From Bacteroidales bacterium UBA5287 (GTDB lineage: Bacteria > Bacteroidota > Bacteroidia > Bacteroidales > Dysgonomonadaceae): DNA of 64,000 nucleotides. This document shows, one piece after another, positions 1-8,344 of the stretch. The notes below the pieces were generated by a model. It was not told where the DNA came from. It worked only from the letters and a program-made list of their open reading frames with translations, and did no database searches. Position 1 is the first letter of the stretch; the number at the start of each line of letters is the position of its first letter. A program made the translations under genes and the position numbers. Where the stretch lies: contig DHSL01000009.1 in assembly GCA_002411345.1 (NCBI GenBank), forward strand, positions 35,289 through 99,288, read 5' to 3'.

Positions 1-23
1 AATCCATCACTGCCCACAAAATT

Positions 24-42
24 ATTCTATTTTAAATAGAAT
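24..42. repeat. Perfect AT-rich inverted repeat
   Basis: Two 9-base arms, ATTCTATTT and AAATAGAAT, flank a single T, 11 bases before the tRNA-Gly gene. It could be the terminator of a gene left of the window or an operator. There is no T-tract after it, so a terminator role is weak. Confidence 0.35.
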
Positions 43-52
43 ACATATTATT

Positions 53-125
53 GCGGAAGTAGCTCAGTTGATAGAGCATTAGCCTTCCAAGCTGAGGGTC
101 GCGGGTTTGAGTCCCGTCTTCCGCT
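53..125 (+). tRNA. tRNA-Gly (anticodon TCC)
   Basis: The full cloverleaf can be folded by eye: a 7-bp acceptor stem (GCGGAAG with CTTCCGC), a D arm with GCTC/GAGC, an anticodon stem TTAGC/GCTGA around the loop CTTCCAA, and a T arm GCGGG/CCCGT with one wobble. The anticodon TCC at 86-88 reads GGA and probably the other GGN glycine codons. CCA is not encoded, so it must be added after transcription. A hairpin with a T-run follows directly, so this looks like a single-tRNA transcript. Confidence 0.96.
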
Positions 126-131
126 CAAAAG

Positions 132-165
132 AGAGAAGTGACCAATAAGGTTGCTTCTCTTTTTG
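132..165 (+). terminator. Rho-independent terminator after tRNA-Gly
   Basis: AGAGAAG at 132-138 pairs with CTTCTCT at 154-160 around a 15-base loop and is followed by a T-run. It lies seven bases after the tRNA and just before the MATE gene. Confidence 0.7.
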
Positions 166-178
166 TAAAATAAAGTCG

Positions 179-1555
179 ATGTCAACCGTACAAAGTAAAA
201 AACAGATCAGAGATTTTACTCAAGGTGGGATTTTCAAAAAATTAATCTCACTTGCGTTGCCGTTAATGGCTGTCAGCTTTATACAGATGACCTATAATCT
301 GGTAGATATTTTATGGATTGGCAGACTTAGTAGTAGATCAGTTGCTGCAGTCGGTACTATTGGAATGATTATGTGGATGATGAATTCAATAGCACTTGTT
401 TCAAAAGTAAGTGCTGAGGTTTCAATAGGTCAATCAATTGGAGCAAAACGATTTGACAAAGCGTCAATTTACGCTTCCCATACAACAACAATTGCCACAG
501 TACTGGGCATTTTATTCGCATTCATCTTTATTTCATCACCTCACACATTTGTTTCATTCTTCAAGCTAGAAACAGATATTGCTAATGAAGCTGCAACATA
601 TTTACGTACAGTATCATTTGGATTACCTTTTGTATTTCTCGTTCTGAATTTTTCAGGAATCTATATTGGTTCTGGCAGAAGTGATATTCCATTTTATTTC
701 AATGCCTGCGGATTAGCTATGAATATCGTTTTAGATCCTTTACTCATTTTCGGATTAGGACCGATACCTGCACTCGGTTCAAAAGGTGCAGCTATAGCTA
801 CTGCTATTTCTCAGGGACTAGTGATGACCTTATTTGTCCTTCATTTGAGAAGAACGAATGGCATATTGGGTAAATTCCCATTCCTGATCCGTCTTAGAAA
901 ATCATATACAGTAAATATTTTGAAATTGGGATTGCCAGTAGCAATTATGAATATCTATTTTTCGTTTATCAACATGAATCTTGCACGAACAGCATCAATT
1001 TATGGGGGATATTTAGGAGTAACAAGCCAAACAACTGGAGGACAAATTGAGGGAATTACATGGAATACATCACAAGGATTCTCTACTGCTTTGGGAAGTT
1101 TTGTTGCCCAAAACTACACAGCAAAAAAAATGAATCGAGCCAACCAAGCTTATCGATACACATTATACATGATGGGCGGTTTAGGTGTTATTGTAACATT
1201 AGCCTTCATGTTAGTCGGAGAAGAGATATTTTCAATTTTTATTCCTGAAAAAGCTGCTTATGAAGCAGGCGGAAAATATCTTTTTATCATGGGCTTCTCT
1301 CAAATATTCATGATGACAGAATTGACCATGCAAGGAATGTTCAATGGAGTTGGAAAGACTTCACCTCCAGCCATTGTCAGCATTGTTTTCAACACATTAC
1401 GGATTCCTCTTGCAATTTTTCTTGCCTCAAGAATTGGAGTAAATGGAGTGTGGTGGGCAATAACAATTTCTTCGATCATAAAAGGTATAATCTTACCTAC
1501 ATGGTTTTATTTTTGGCAAAAAAGAAAGAAAAAAGTATTAATAAGCTCAATATGA
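179..1555 (+). CDS. MATE family multidrug/cation efflux transporter
   Basis: This 458-residue, strongly hydrophobic protein has the twelve-helix, two-bundle layout of the multidrug and toxic compound extrusion family, which exports cationic drugs or metabolites in exchange for Na+ or H+. The first repeat runs from about residue 15 to 175 and the second from about 240 to 410. The early stretch with LALPLMAVSFIQMTYNLVD and a tryptophan-rich helix 1 is typical of the NorM/DinF-like branch. The ATG used lies 14 bases after the terminator hairpin. Its stop overlaps the start of the cyclophilin gene (ATGA), so the two are probably translationally coupled. The substrate cannot be told from sequence. 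Confidence 0.92.
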   Translation: MSTVQSKKQIRDFTQGGIFKKLISLALPLMAVSFIQMTYNLVDILWIGRLSSRSVAAVGTIGMIMWMMNSIALVSKVSAEVSIGQSIGAKRFDKASIYASHTTTIATVLGILFAFIFISSPHTFVSFFKLETDIANEAATYLRTVSFGLPFVFLVLNFSGIYIGSGRSDIPFYFNACGLAMNIVLDPLLIFGLGPIPALGSKGAAIATAISQGLVMTLFVLHLRRTNGILGKFPFLIRLRKSYTVNILKLGLPVAIMNIYFSFINMNLARTASIYGGYLGVTSQTTGGQIEGITWNTSQGFSTALGSFVAQNYTAKKMNRANQAYRYTLYMMGGLGVIVTLAFMLVGEEIFSIFIPEKAAYEAGGKYLFIMGFSQIFMMTELTMQGMFNGVGKTSPPAIVSIVFNTLRIPLAIFLASRIGVNGVWWAITISSIIKGIILPTWFYFWQKRKKKVLISSI

Positions 1556-2262
1556 AACATATAGAAAAACTGATATTGTTTATATTATTATCTACGACTG
1601 TAATTTCATGTTCATCTCTTAAAATTGGGAAACAAAAAGGACAAAAAGTACTGATACAAACTTCTCAAGGGGATATTACTATAAAACTATATAATGAAAC
1701 CCCATTACATAGAACAAATTTTATTAAATTAGTTAAATCCGGGTTTTATGATGGAGTATTATTGCATAGAGTCATTAACAAGTTCATGATTCAGGGAGGC
1801 GATCCTGATTCCAAAACTGCAAAACCAAACGAAATGTTGGGTAATGGAGATGTTGGTTACTCTATTCCCGCAGAATTAAAGACACCTAAGATTTATCACA
1901 AATACGGTGCTTTTGCTGCAGCACGTGAAGGTGACCAGGTAAATCCTGAGAAATCTTCTTCTGGAGCACAATTTTACATAGTAACCGGAAAGAAATTTTC
2001 ACCAGAAGAATTAAAGTCAATGCAAGATGAAAAGATTTTTAAATATGGACACGCAAACGATTCTACATACAAGTTCAGTCCACAGTCGATTACTGACTAT
2101 TCAACTATTGGAGGTACACCTCATCTCGATGGGAACTATACTGTTTTCGGAGAAGTGATTGAGGGTATGGATATAGTAGATAAAATTTCGAAAGTCAAAA
2201 CAAATGAGATGGATCGACCTATAACAGATGTAAGAATTATAAAGATGAAGTTAATACGATAA
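1552..2262 (+). CDS. Lipoprotein peptidyl-prolyl cis-trans isomerase, cyclophilin type
   Basis: A 236-residue secreted cyclophilin that isomerises X-Pro bonds during folding of exported proteins. The start is the ATG overlapping the MATE stop, because it gives a lipoprotein signal peptide ending in a lipobox (TTVISC, Cys20 lipidated) before the domain. The cyclophilin core carries FYDGVLLHRVINKFMIQGGD, with the catalytic Arg and the Phe/Met/Gln pocket, and SSGAQFYIV. The central part holds an insertion (KFSPEELKSMQDEK) typical of the larger Bacteroidota cyclophilins. It is probably anchored on the periplasmic side. An upstream in-frame ATG at 1450 lies inside the MATE gene and is unlikely. 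Confidence 0.93.
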   Translation: MKHIEKLILFILLSTTVISCSSLKIGKQKGQKVLIQTSQGDITIKLYNETPLHRTNFIKLVKSGFYDGVLLHRVINKFMIQGGDPDSKTAKPNEMLGNGDVGYSIPAELKTPKIYHKYGAFAAAREGDQVNPEKSSSGAQFYIVTGKKFSPEELKSMQDEKIFKYGHANDSTYKFSPQSITDYSTIGGTPHLDGNYTVFGEVIEGMDIVDKISKVKTNEMDRPITDVRIIKMKLIR

Positions 2263-2295
2263 TCTTTATAAGTATTAAATTGTGATATCGATTGT

Positions 2296-3513
2296 TTATA
2301 AAAAACCGGATAAAAACAGTCCAATATCATAAACTGCAAAATTAAAGTGGTTTGCAATATACGAGTTTACCATTTTTCCAGAATACATATAGAAACCGGT
2401 AGCAAAACCTCTGTCGAGTTTAGCAAAGAGATCCACTCCTCCACAATCAGATAGAGACGCAAATAATGATACAAAAATATTACTCAATGCTATAGAAGCA
2501 GTTCTAGCCACCCGTGAACTGAGATTAGTTTCGCAAAAATGAACAATTCCATATCTCTCAAAAATAGTAGGATGATCACCAAAACAAGCTTCCATTGTTG
2601 TTTCAAAACACCCTCCATTTGACATGCGCAAATCAATAATCAGAGAACCTTTCTTCATCTCTCTGATCAAATCTGCAGAAATTCTATAGAAGTGCGTTTT
2701 ATTTAAATAATTCATAGAGCCAATAACAACATCAGCAGATCGAAAATTATTTCTTAGCACATTTGGAAGTAAGGTTGAAGTAAAAAGCGAATGCCCTAAT
2801 TTTTCCTGTATATTACGAAGTTCAGTTACATCTTCATCAAAAACCTTTACCAATGCACCCATTGCTAAAGCTGCTTTGGCAGCTACTATACTTGCTACTC
2901 CTCCACCAATTATAACCACTTCAGTTGGAGAAACTCCAGGAATTCCTCCCATCATAATACCCTTTCCACCATGAGCATTACTCATCAATTCAGCAGCCAA
3001 AGTTATTGAACAACTTCCTTCAATTTCAGAAATGGCTGTATCAAATGGCGAAGTACCACTTTTATCAAGCACCAATTCATATGCCAAAGCATTTATTCGT
3101 TTCTCAGACATTAATTCCAAAGTACGTTGCGTCATCTTAGCTAGTTGAAGAAAAGAAAAAACAGTAGCTCTTGATTTCATCATTTCCACCTCAGATTCAG
3201 CTGGCGGAGCAATTTTTAGGATTAGATCTGCTTGCATAACTTCCCTATGTGTTTCAACAATCTCCGCGCCGGATTCTGAGTAATAATTATCTGGATAATT
3301 AATACATATTCCAGCACCTTTCTCAACTAGAACCTGATGACCAGACTCTACCAATAAAGCGGTCGTTTCGGGAGTCAATGCCAAGCGCTTTTCGACAGCT
3401 TGATTTTCTTTGGGAATACCAATAATTATTGTAGCTTTTGTTTTATCTACTTTTTGTAAAAGTTCACGCACAAAAAATGAAGTGCTCTTGAGAAGTTCCT
3501 GTTCATAAATCAT
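2296..3513 (-). CDS. Alanine dehydrogenase / PNT-family NAD-binding protein
   Basis: The 405-residue protein aligns from GIPKENQAVEKRLALTPE (about residue 32 on) with alanine dehydrogenase and the transhydrogenase alpha subunit, which bind NAD(H) and interconvert alanine and pyruvate plus ammonia. A 30-residue N-terminal extension precedes the family start. Arg43 and Lys100, which correspond to the pyruvate-binding residues, are present. The catalytic His of the FLHLA motif is Gln123 here, the catalytic Asp of the DIAIDQGG motif is Ser298, and the third glycine of the dinucleotide motif is Ser208. It may therefore have a changed activity. It follows aroK by 4 bases and is probably in one operon with rsgA and aroK. 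Confidence 0.8.
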   Translation of the reverse strand: MIYEQELLKSTSFFVRELLQKVDKTKATIIIGIPKENQAVEKRLALTPETTALLVESGHQVLVEKGAGICINYPDNYYSESGAEIVETHREVMQADLILKIAPPAESEVEMMKSRATVFSFLQLAKMTQRTLELMSEKRINALAYELVLDKSGTSPFDTAISEIEGSCSITLAAELMSNAHGGKGIMMGGIPGVSPTEVVIIGGGVASIVAAKAALAMGALVKVFDEDVTELRNIQEKLGHSLFTSTLLPNVLRNNFRSADVVIGSMNYLNKTHFYRISADLIREMKKGSLIIDLRMSNGGCFETTMEACFGDHPTIFERYGIVHFCETNLSSRVARTASIALSNIFVSLFASLSDCGGVDLFAKLDRGFATGFYMYSGKMVNSYIANHFNFAVYDIGLFLSGFL

Positions 3514-3517
3514 GGCT

Positions 3518-4048
3518 TCATACTTTATTCAGTTGTTCTATAAGATTATTAACTGTATTGTCTACGTCACTTGGTGTTACCAGTTTTTTAGACTCAAAAA
3601 TAATTTGTGCCCGACTGTAAAACTGTTCACGATCGTTTAAATGATGTTCAATAAATGGGATCAGTTCTTCCTCAGTCTTTCCTGCAATAATTGGCCTAAT
3701 TCCTTTTGCAGCACGAAGACGCGCTGCCAGTTCTTGCGGTTCGGCTTTTAAATAAATTGTCACGCCCGCATTATTCATAACTTGCATATTATCAAAAAAA
3801 CAAGGAGCGCCTCCACCGGTAGAAATCACCACATTCTCAAAAGTAGAAACCTCCTTCAGCATCTTTTGTTCAATCAAGCGAAAACCAATTTCACCCTGTT
3901 CCTCAAAAAGTTCAGGAACCGTTTTTCGCTGACAATGTTCAATATATTTATCCAAATCAATGAACTCAACATTTAAAGCTTTGCCCAATGCTTTTCCCAA
4001 TGTGGTTTTCCCCACACCCATATATCCAATTAAAAAAAGGCGAATCAT
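3518..4048 (-). CDS. aroK: Shikimate kinase
   Basis: This 176-residue kinase phosphorylates shikimate at the 3-OH with ATP, the fifth step towards chorismate. The P-loop GYMGVGKTT is at residues 8-16, the shikimate- and Mg-binding aspartates are D31 and D33 in DLDKY, Arg57 sits in GFRLIE, and GGGAP begins at residue 78. The RPII lid motif follows near residue 117. The length matches bacterial AroK. It lies between rsgA and the alanine-dehydrogenase-like gene, all on minus. Confidence 0.96.
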   Translation of the reverse strand: MIRLFLIGYMGVGKTTLGKALGKALNVEFIDLDKYIEHCQRKTVPELFEEQGEIGFRLIEQKMLKEVSTFENVVISTGGGAPCFFDNMQVMNNAGVTIYLKAEPQELAARLRAAKGIRPIIAGKTEEELIPFIEHHLNDREQFYSRAQIIFESKKLVTPSDVDNTVNNLIEQLNKV

Positions 4049-4141
4049 ATATTCAATTTAGCACAAAATTAGAGTTTTTATATCAACACAACAAACATCA
4101 ACGAATGGATATATCAGAACTAATTTTGCAAATTTGCATAC

Positions 4142-5077
4142 CTATCGATATTTACCTTCATCAACATCGTTGAGAATACTTAGATAAGATGCGTACCTGC
4201 TTTGACTAATATAATGATCGTCTATAGCTTTAAGGACAGCACAATCAGGTTCATTGATATGTAAACAGTTATTATACTTGCATTTTGCAGAAAACTTGAA
4301 GATCTCCGGGAAATAATGAGAGACTTCAGGAGTACTCATATCAATTGTTCCAAATCCTTTAATACCTGGTGTATCAATAACATACCCACCATTATCCAGT
4401 TCAATCATTTCAGAAAACGTTGTTGTATGCATTCCTTTATGATGATAAGAAGAAATATCACCCACCCGTCTGTCAGCCTCACTATGTAATTCGTTGATCA
4501 GACTTGACTTTCCAACTCCGGAATGACCAGCAAAAAGAGTTACCTTTCCTTTAGATAGATTCTTAACTTCATCCAATCCCACTTTGTTTAGAACCGATAA
4601 TTGAATACACTTATAACCAATTGTAGTATAAAGATTTATCAAACCATTCAAATAATCAACATTCTCATTATCATCCTCGTACAAGTCTATTTTATTAAAA
4701 ACGAGATATACAGGCACACTATATGCTTCAGTAGTCACAAGGAAACGATCGATAAAAACCGTAGATGTTTCAGGCATCTTAAGTGTTACGAACAGAAAAG
4801 TCTGATCTATATTTGCCGCCAGGATATGTGCATGTTTCGACAGGTTAGACGCCTTTCTGACAATGTAGTTTTTACGATCTTCAATCTCTGTGATAAAAGC
4901 AGTATCATCAGCGTTTGCTTCAAAAGCCACCCTATCTCCAACAACAACAGGACTTGTGCTTCGAATACCTTTCAGTCTAAAATTGCCTTTTACTTTGCAA
5001 AACACGTCCCCATCATGTTCTGTTCGAACAAGATAAGTATTACCCGTATTTTTAATAACCAGTCCCTTCATCTGCAT
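4142..5077 (-). CDS. rsgA: Ribosome small subunit-dependent GTPase A
   Basis: This 311-residue circularly permuted GTPase acts late in 30S subunit maturation. It has an N-terminal OB fold (residues 1-70), then G4 (NKID, 128-131) ahead of G1 (GHSGVGKS, 184-191) and G3 (DTPG, 235-238). That order is diagnostic of the YjeQ/RsgA family. A C-terminal zinc site is seen as C266-x4-C271-x-H273-x5-C279. A second ATG six bases downstream (5071) is an equally good start. The gene begins just past the frr terminator, so it probably has its own promoter. Confidence 0.97.
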   Translation of the reverse strand: MQMKGLVIKNTGNTYLVRTEHDGDVFCKVKGNFRLKGIRSTSPVVVGDRVAFEANADDTAFITEIEDRKNYIVRKASNLSKHAHILAANIDQTFLFVTLKMPETSTVFIDRFLVTTEAYSVPVYLVFNKIDLYEDDNENVDYLNGLINLYTTIGYKCIQLSVLNKVGLDEVKNLSKGKVTLFAGHSGVGKSSLINELHSEADRRVGDISSYHHKGMHTTTFSEMIELDNGGYVIDTPGIKGFGTIDMSTPEVSHYFPEIFKFSAKCKYNNCLHINEPDCAVLKAIDDHYISQSRYASYLSILNDVDEGKYR

Positions 5078-5084
5078 TCAATAT

Positions 5085-5130
5085 AAAAAAAGTGGAAGAA
5101 TCGATCATATAAACCGATATGTTCTTCCAC
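5085..5130 (-). terminator. Rho-independent terminator after frr
   Basis: Read on the minus strand, GTGGAAGAA (5130-5122) pairs with TTCTTCCAC (5100-5092) and a run of seven T follows. An inner CATAT/ATATG pair extends the stem. It lies 23 bases past the frr stop and separates the pyrH-frr transcript from rsgA. Confidence 0.88.
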
Positions 5131-5152
5131 CCTTCACCTTAACTAAAATTGT

Positions 5153-5713
5153 TTAGACTTTCAGTACTTCTTTTTCCTTTTCGACAAACATATCATCAAC
5201 CTTTTTGATGTATTTGTCGTGTATCTTCTGTACATCAGCTTCGCCATCCTTTCCTACATCTTCAGCCATGCCATCTTTTACAGCCTTTTTGATTAAGTCG
5301 ATTGCATCTCTGCGAGAATTACGAATGCTGATTTTTGCCTCCTCAGCCTCTTGTTTTGTTTGTTTTACCAACTGTTTTCTGCGCTCCTCGGTCAATGGCG
5401 GGATTCCCAAACGAATAACCTCACCATTATTTTCGGGAGTAATACCAACATCAGAATCCAAGATTGCTTTCTCCACAACTTTCAGCATCGACTTTTCCCA
5501 AGGCTGAATAACAATTGATTTTGCGTCAGGAGTATTGATATTCGCAACATTTGATAACGGCACAATTGAACCGTAATAATCCACACGAACACCATCCAGG
5601 ATGTGTACATTGGCACGTCCGGCACGAATTCGTGAAAAAGTTTCCTCAAGGAATTCAACAGTCATCTGCATCTTTTCCTCAGCTTCATTCTTAATTTTAG
5701 ATAGTTCTACCAT
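5153..5713 (-). CDS. frr: Ribosome recycling factor
   Basis: This 186-residue protein works with EF-G to split the post-termination ribosome. The length equals the family norm of about 185. The family landmarks are FSRIRAGRANVHILDGVRVDYYG near residues 26-49 (given here only as boundaries), INTPDAKSIVIQPWEKS, and IGIPPLTEERRKQLVKQ with its charged C-terminal helices. It follows pyrH after 43 bases, an arrangement widely conserved in bacteria, and ends at a strong terminator. Confidence 0.98.
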   Translation of the reverse strand: MVELSKIKNEAEEKMQMTVEFLEETFSRIRAGRANVHILDGVRVDYYGSIVPLSNVANINTPDAKSIVIQPWEKSMLKVVEKAILDSDVGITPENNGEVIRLGIPPLTEERRKQLVKQTKQEAEEAKISIRNSRRDAIDLIKKAVKDGMAEDVGKDGEADVQKIHDKYIKKVDDMFVEKEKEVLKV

Positions 5714-5756
5714 ACTCTTTAGGGTTTATCAAGAAAACAAAGTTAATCAAAATCCT

Positions 5757-6464
5757 TTATTTATGAACATAAGTTCCAATGTTTTCTCCGTCAATAACTT
5801 TTTTGAGATTACCGTAGGTATCCATATTAAACACTACAATAGGAAGATTATTCTCCTTACACAATGTGGTAGCCGTTAAATCCATGATTTTTAGTTCATG
5901 AAGTAATATTTCATCAAATGAAAGATCGTCGTATTTTTGAGCACCAGGATCTTTTTCGGGATCAGCCGTATATATTCCATCCACCCTTGTACCTTTAAAC
6001 ATTACATCCGCCTCTATTTCTATTCCTCTAAGAGCAGATGCCGTATCCGTAGTAAAAAATGGGTTTCCCGTTCCTCCAGACATAATAGCTATTTCACCTT
6101 TTTCCATTGTCTCAATAGCTTTCCATTTAGTATAAAATTCACCAACCGGCTCCATTCGAATTGCTGTAAACACTCTGTTTTTTTGCCCGATAGACGTAAG
6201 CTCAGAGCTCAATGCCAAGCTGTTTATCACTGTCGCCATCATTCCCATTTGATCACCTTTAACACGGTCGAAACCTTTTTTAGCACCGCTCAAACCGCGG
6301 AAGATATTGCCTCCACCTATCACAATGCCTATTTGTACACCCATTTGGGATATCTCTTTTATCTGTTCGGCATATCTCTCTAACTGGGATTCATCTATTC
6401 CCTGTTTACCTTCTCCTGCCAACGATTCTCCACTGAGTTTCAATAATATACGATTATATTTCAT
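5757..6464 (-). CDS. pyrH: UMP kinase
   Basis: The 235-residue protein belongs to the amino acid kinase fold and phosphorylates UMP to UDP for pyrimidine nucleotide synthesis. The N-terminal RILLKLSGESLAGE motif binds phosphate. IGIVIGGGNIFRG follows near residue 45, GGTGNPFFTTDTA lies near residue 130, and DGIYTADPEKDPGA is the nucleotide-binding loop region. It starts 2 bases after birA ends, and frr lies downstream. Confidence 0.98.
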   Translation of the reverse strand: MKYNRILLKLSGESLAGEGKQGIDESQLERYAEQIKEISQMGVQIGIVIGGGNIFRGLSGAKKGFDRVKGDQMGMMATVINSLALSSELTSIGQKNRVFTAIRMEPVGEFYTKWKAIETMEKGEIAIMSGGTGNPFFTTDTASALRGIEIEADVMFKGTRVDGIYTADPEKDPGAQKYDDLSFDEILLHELKIMDLTATTLCKENNLPIVVFNMDTYGNLKKVIDGENIGTYVHK

Positions 6465-6465
6465 C

Positions 6466-7218
6466 TTATTCTGATATAAATGTTACTTCTTTAAATGCGT
6501 ATGTTCTGTTTTCATCTTCATCTTTTGTTCTTAATATCAAATGACCTGAAGGCAAAACATCTTCAATACGAGCTATGAATTCGCCATCCTTGTCTTTATA
6601 AAGATGATAGCCTTCACCCCAATAAAGACTTACCATATACTCCTCATCTATTTTCCCATCCTCTTCAGCTTCAAGACGATTAAAGAACATTTGGAATTCC
6701 CGCATTATCAACTGCATCAATTCCTTTCGATCAATATCCCGTCCAATAATCTGTTTTAAGGAAACCGGGTTAGGTAAAAAATCAGGGAATTCATCCTCAT
6801 TGACATTCAATCCAATACCGATAATTGATTGCTGAATATATTCACCCTCCAAATTATTTTCAATAAGTATCCCTGCTATCTTCTTATTGTTCCAATAAAT
6901 ATCATTAGGCCATTTGATAGAGATATTTTTTGAAAAATTACTCAACGTTCGTTTAATGACAAGCGAAGCAATCTGCGATAGGACAAAGAGTTCTTTAGCC
7001 AATACTTTATTCGGATAAATCAACAAACTAAATAACAAATTCTTTGATTTGCCCGAGAACCAGGAATTACCTTGTTGCCCCCTTCCTTTCGTCTGATAAT
7101 CCGCAACCACCAACGTTCCATTTGGAAGAACACTTTCTGCAAGTCTTTCTTTCAAATATAAGTTAGTCGATTCTGTTTCATCTATCCAAATTATCAAATC
7201 CTCATTAAATTGAATCAT
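6466..7218 (-). CDS. birA: Biotin--[acetyl-CoA-carboxylase] ligase, monofunctional
   Basis: The 250-residue enzyme activates biotin with ATP and attaches it to the carboxyl carrier protein lysine. It shows DETESTNLYLKE at the start of the catalytic domain, the biotinyl-AMP loop GRGQQGNSW near residue 46, and IKWPNDIYWNNKKIAGIL near residue 100. A small C-terminal SH3-like domain follows. There is no N-terminal helix-turn-helix domain, so it is a ligase only and not a repressor. Its start overlaps the end of the MmcQ-like gene by 14 bp. Confidence 0.95.
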   Translation of the reverse strand: MIQFNEDLIIWIDETESTNLYLKERLAESVLPNGTLVVADYQTKGRGQQGNSWFSGKSKNLLFSLLIYPNKVLAKELFVLSQIASLVIKRTLSNFSKNISIKWPNDIYWNNKKIAGILIENNLEGEYIQQSIIGIGLNVNEDEFPDFLPNPVSLKQIIGRDIDRKELMQLIMREFQMFFNRLEAEEDGKIDEEYMVSLYWGEGYHLYKDKDGEFIARIEDVLPSGHLILRTKDEDENRTYAFKEVTFISE

Positions 7219-7564
7219 AGTATACTTGTCGTATTTTTTTAGGTAGTTTCTTTACCACCTCCTCCACCGAATGTTTAATCCAATGCTTTATCTCTTCATC
7301 CGACATTTCGCCAGTCATATAAATACTGTTCCAATGCGTTTTGTTCATATGATAAGCCGGTTGCACACAATTATATTGCTCCCGTAATATCACTACATTT
7401 TCAGGAGAACATTTGACCATCATCATTAGAGGTTCTGTTTCGAGTCCGAAAAGTATGAATACTTTCCCGCAGACTTTCATCACAACCGTGTCTTCACCAA
7501 AAGGCATACAATCTTCTGCACCTTTTATTGACAGACAATACTCGTATAGTTCTTCTACATTCAT
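7205..7564 (-). CDS. MmcQ/YjbR-like protein
   Basis: This 119-residue cytoplasmic protein has the features of the MmcQ/YjbR family, which folds like a CyaY double-wing. The start (MNVEELYEYCLSIKGAED), the central MVKCSPENVVILREQYN, the AYHMNKTHWNSIYM segment and the C-terminal HSVEEVVKKLPKK all fit. Members may bind DNA or act as small adaptor domains, and no enzymatic role is established. It overlaps birA by 14 bp and follows yraN by 33 bp, so it is probably in the same operon. Confidence 0.88.
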   Translation of the reverse strand: MNVEELYEYCLSIKGAEDCMPFGEDTVVMKVCGKVFILFGLETEPLMMMVKCSPENVVILREQYNCVQPAYHMNKTHWNSIYMTGEMSDEEIKHWIKHSVEEVVKKLPKKIRQVYYDSI

Positions 7565-7597
7565 TTTTGAAAGTCAAATCTGTAATTAAAACAATTA

Positions 7598-7963
7598 TTA
7601 CATAAGTGAAGGCAAAAATGCATCTTCGAAATGTTCCAGCTTCATTGATTGTCCATCCCAGATTGCACCAATAATATCAAATCGGGCCGGTTTATCAATA
7701 GCGTTCATTTTCAAATAAAAATCAGCAGCTTTAACCATTCGATTTTGTCTTTTATTATTTACAAAATCTTCTGGATTACCCCATTGCAAGGAGCTTCTCG
7801 TTTTAACTTCCACAAACACAATGTACTCTTTATTTTCAGCAATAATATCGATTTCATATCCATGAAGACGCCAGTTACGTTCAATGATTCGGTAATCATT
7901 ATTTTTCAAATATACAGATGCCAAATCCTCACCTTTTTGTCCAAGTTCATTATGTTCTGCCAT
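7598..7963 (-). CDS. YraN/UPF0102 family endonuclease-like protein
   Basis: This 121-residue protein has the restriction-endonuclease-like fold of UPF0102. The core is YEIDIIAENKEYIVFVEVKTR, giving the E-xx-D...E-x-K metal-binding pattern. It starts with the family-typical GQKGEDLASVYLKNNDYRIIERN. I chose the ATG at 7963 over 7996 because the conserved start MAEHNELG fits there and because the -7 promoter element lies at 7994-8001. The cellular role of the family is not settled; a DNA-processing role is inferred. It heads the yraN to frr operon. Confidence 0.9.
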   Translation of the reverse strand: MAEHNELGQKGEDLASVYLKNNDYRIIERNWRLHGYEIDIIAENKEYIVFVEVKTRSSLQWGNPEDFVNNKRQNRMVKAADFYLKMNAIDKPARFDIIGAIWDGQSMKLEHFEDAFLPSLM

Positions 7964-7993
7964 TCGCTTTTCAGATATTAATGCATATAAATG

Positions 7994-8026
7994 CAAAAAT
8001 ATGCAATAAAAGTTTCAAAATGGCAA
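7994..8026 (-). promoter_or_regulatory. Bacteroidota-type promoter for the yraN-frr operon
   Basis: On the minus strand TTG (8026-8024) is followed after 22 bases by TATTTTTG (8001-7994), an exact match to the TAnnTTTG -7 element of Bacteroidota. A second copy of the same octamer lies at 8024-8031. The start codon of yraN is about 30 bases downstream. Confidence 0.6.
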
Positions 8027-8113
8027 AAATATTTTGTTTTTTTGCATTTGAAAAGACATAATGGCTTTGTCAGTGTGATCCAACTTGTCTTTTTTGGGAA
8101 TAATCCATCAAGA

Positions 8114-8341
8114 ATGAAGACATCAAAAAATTACAGGCTAAAGGTAAAGAGGAAACCTCGAAATAATAAAGTCATGTTCACGCTCAGCGATGAAGAGCAA
8201 GAACTTATTAATGTTTATTTAAAGAAATATAAGATTTCCAACAAAACAAGATGGTATCGCGAAACTGTTATGGCTTTTGTTTTGAAGAACATGGAACAGG
8301 ACTATCCCACTCTTTTTGAAGAAAACGAAATGCGCAGATAG
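8114..8341 (+). CDS. Small basic protein of unknown function
   Basis: This 75-residue protein is not recognised with certainty. It has a basic N-terminus (LKVKRKPRNNK), then VMFTLSDEEQELINVYLKKY, a strand-helix pattern like ribbon-helix-helix or mobilisation-accessory proteins, and a charged tail. The ATG at 8114 is preferred over the in-frame 7991 because the upstream residues are low-complexity and overlap the yraN promoter. It ends 3 bases before tadA and is probably co-transcribed with it. A DNA-binding role is only a guess from composition. Confidence 0.7.
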   Translation: MKTSKNYRLKVKRKPRNNKVMFTLSDEEQELINVYLKKYKISNKTRWYRETVMAFVLKNMEQDYPTLFEENEMRR

Positions 8342-8344
8342 AAT

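Noticed and set aside
4601..5086. 161-codon plus-strand frame opposite rsgA
   Set aside because: It is composed of rare-looking Ile/Cys/Phe-rich residues and overlaps the frr terminator. It is an antisense shadow.
5205..5507. Plus-strand 100-codon frame opposite frr
   Set aside because: It is serine- and phenylalanine-rich, as expected for the reverse of a charged gene, and has no independent support.
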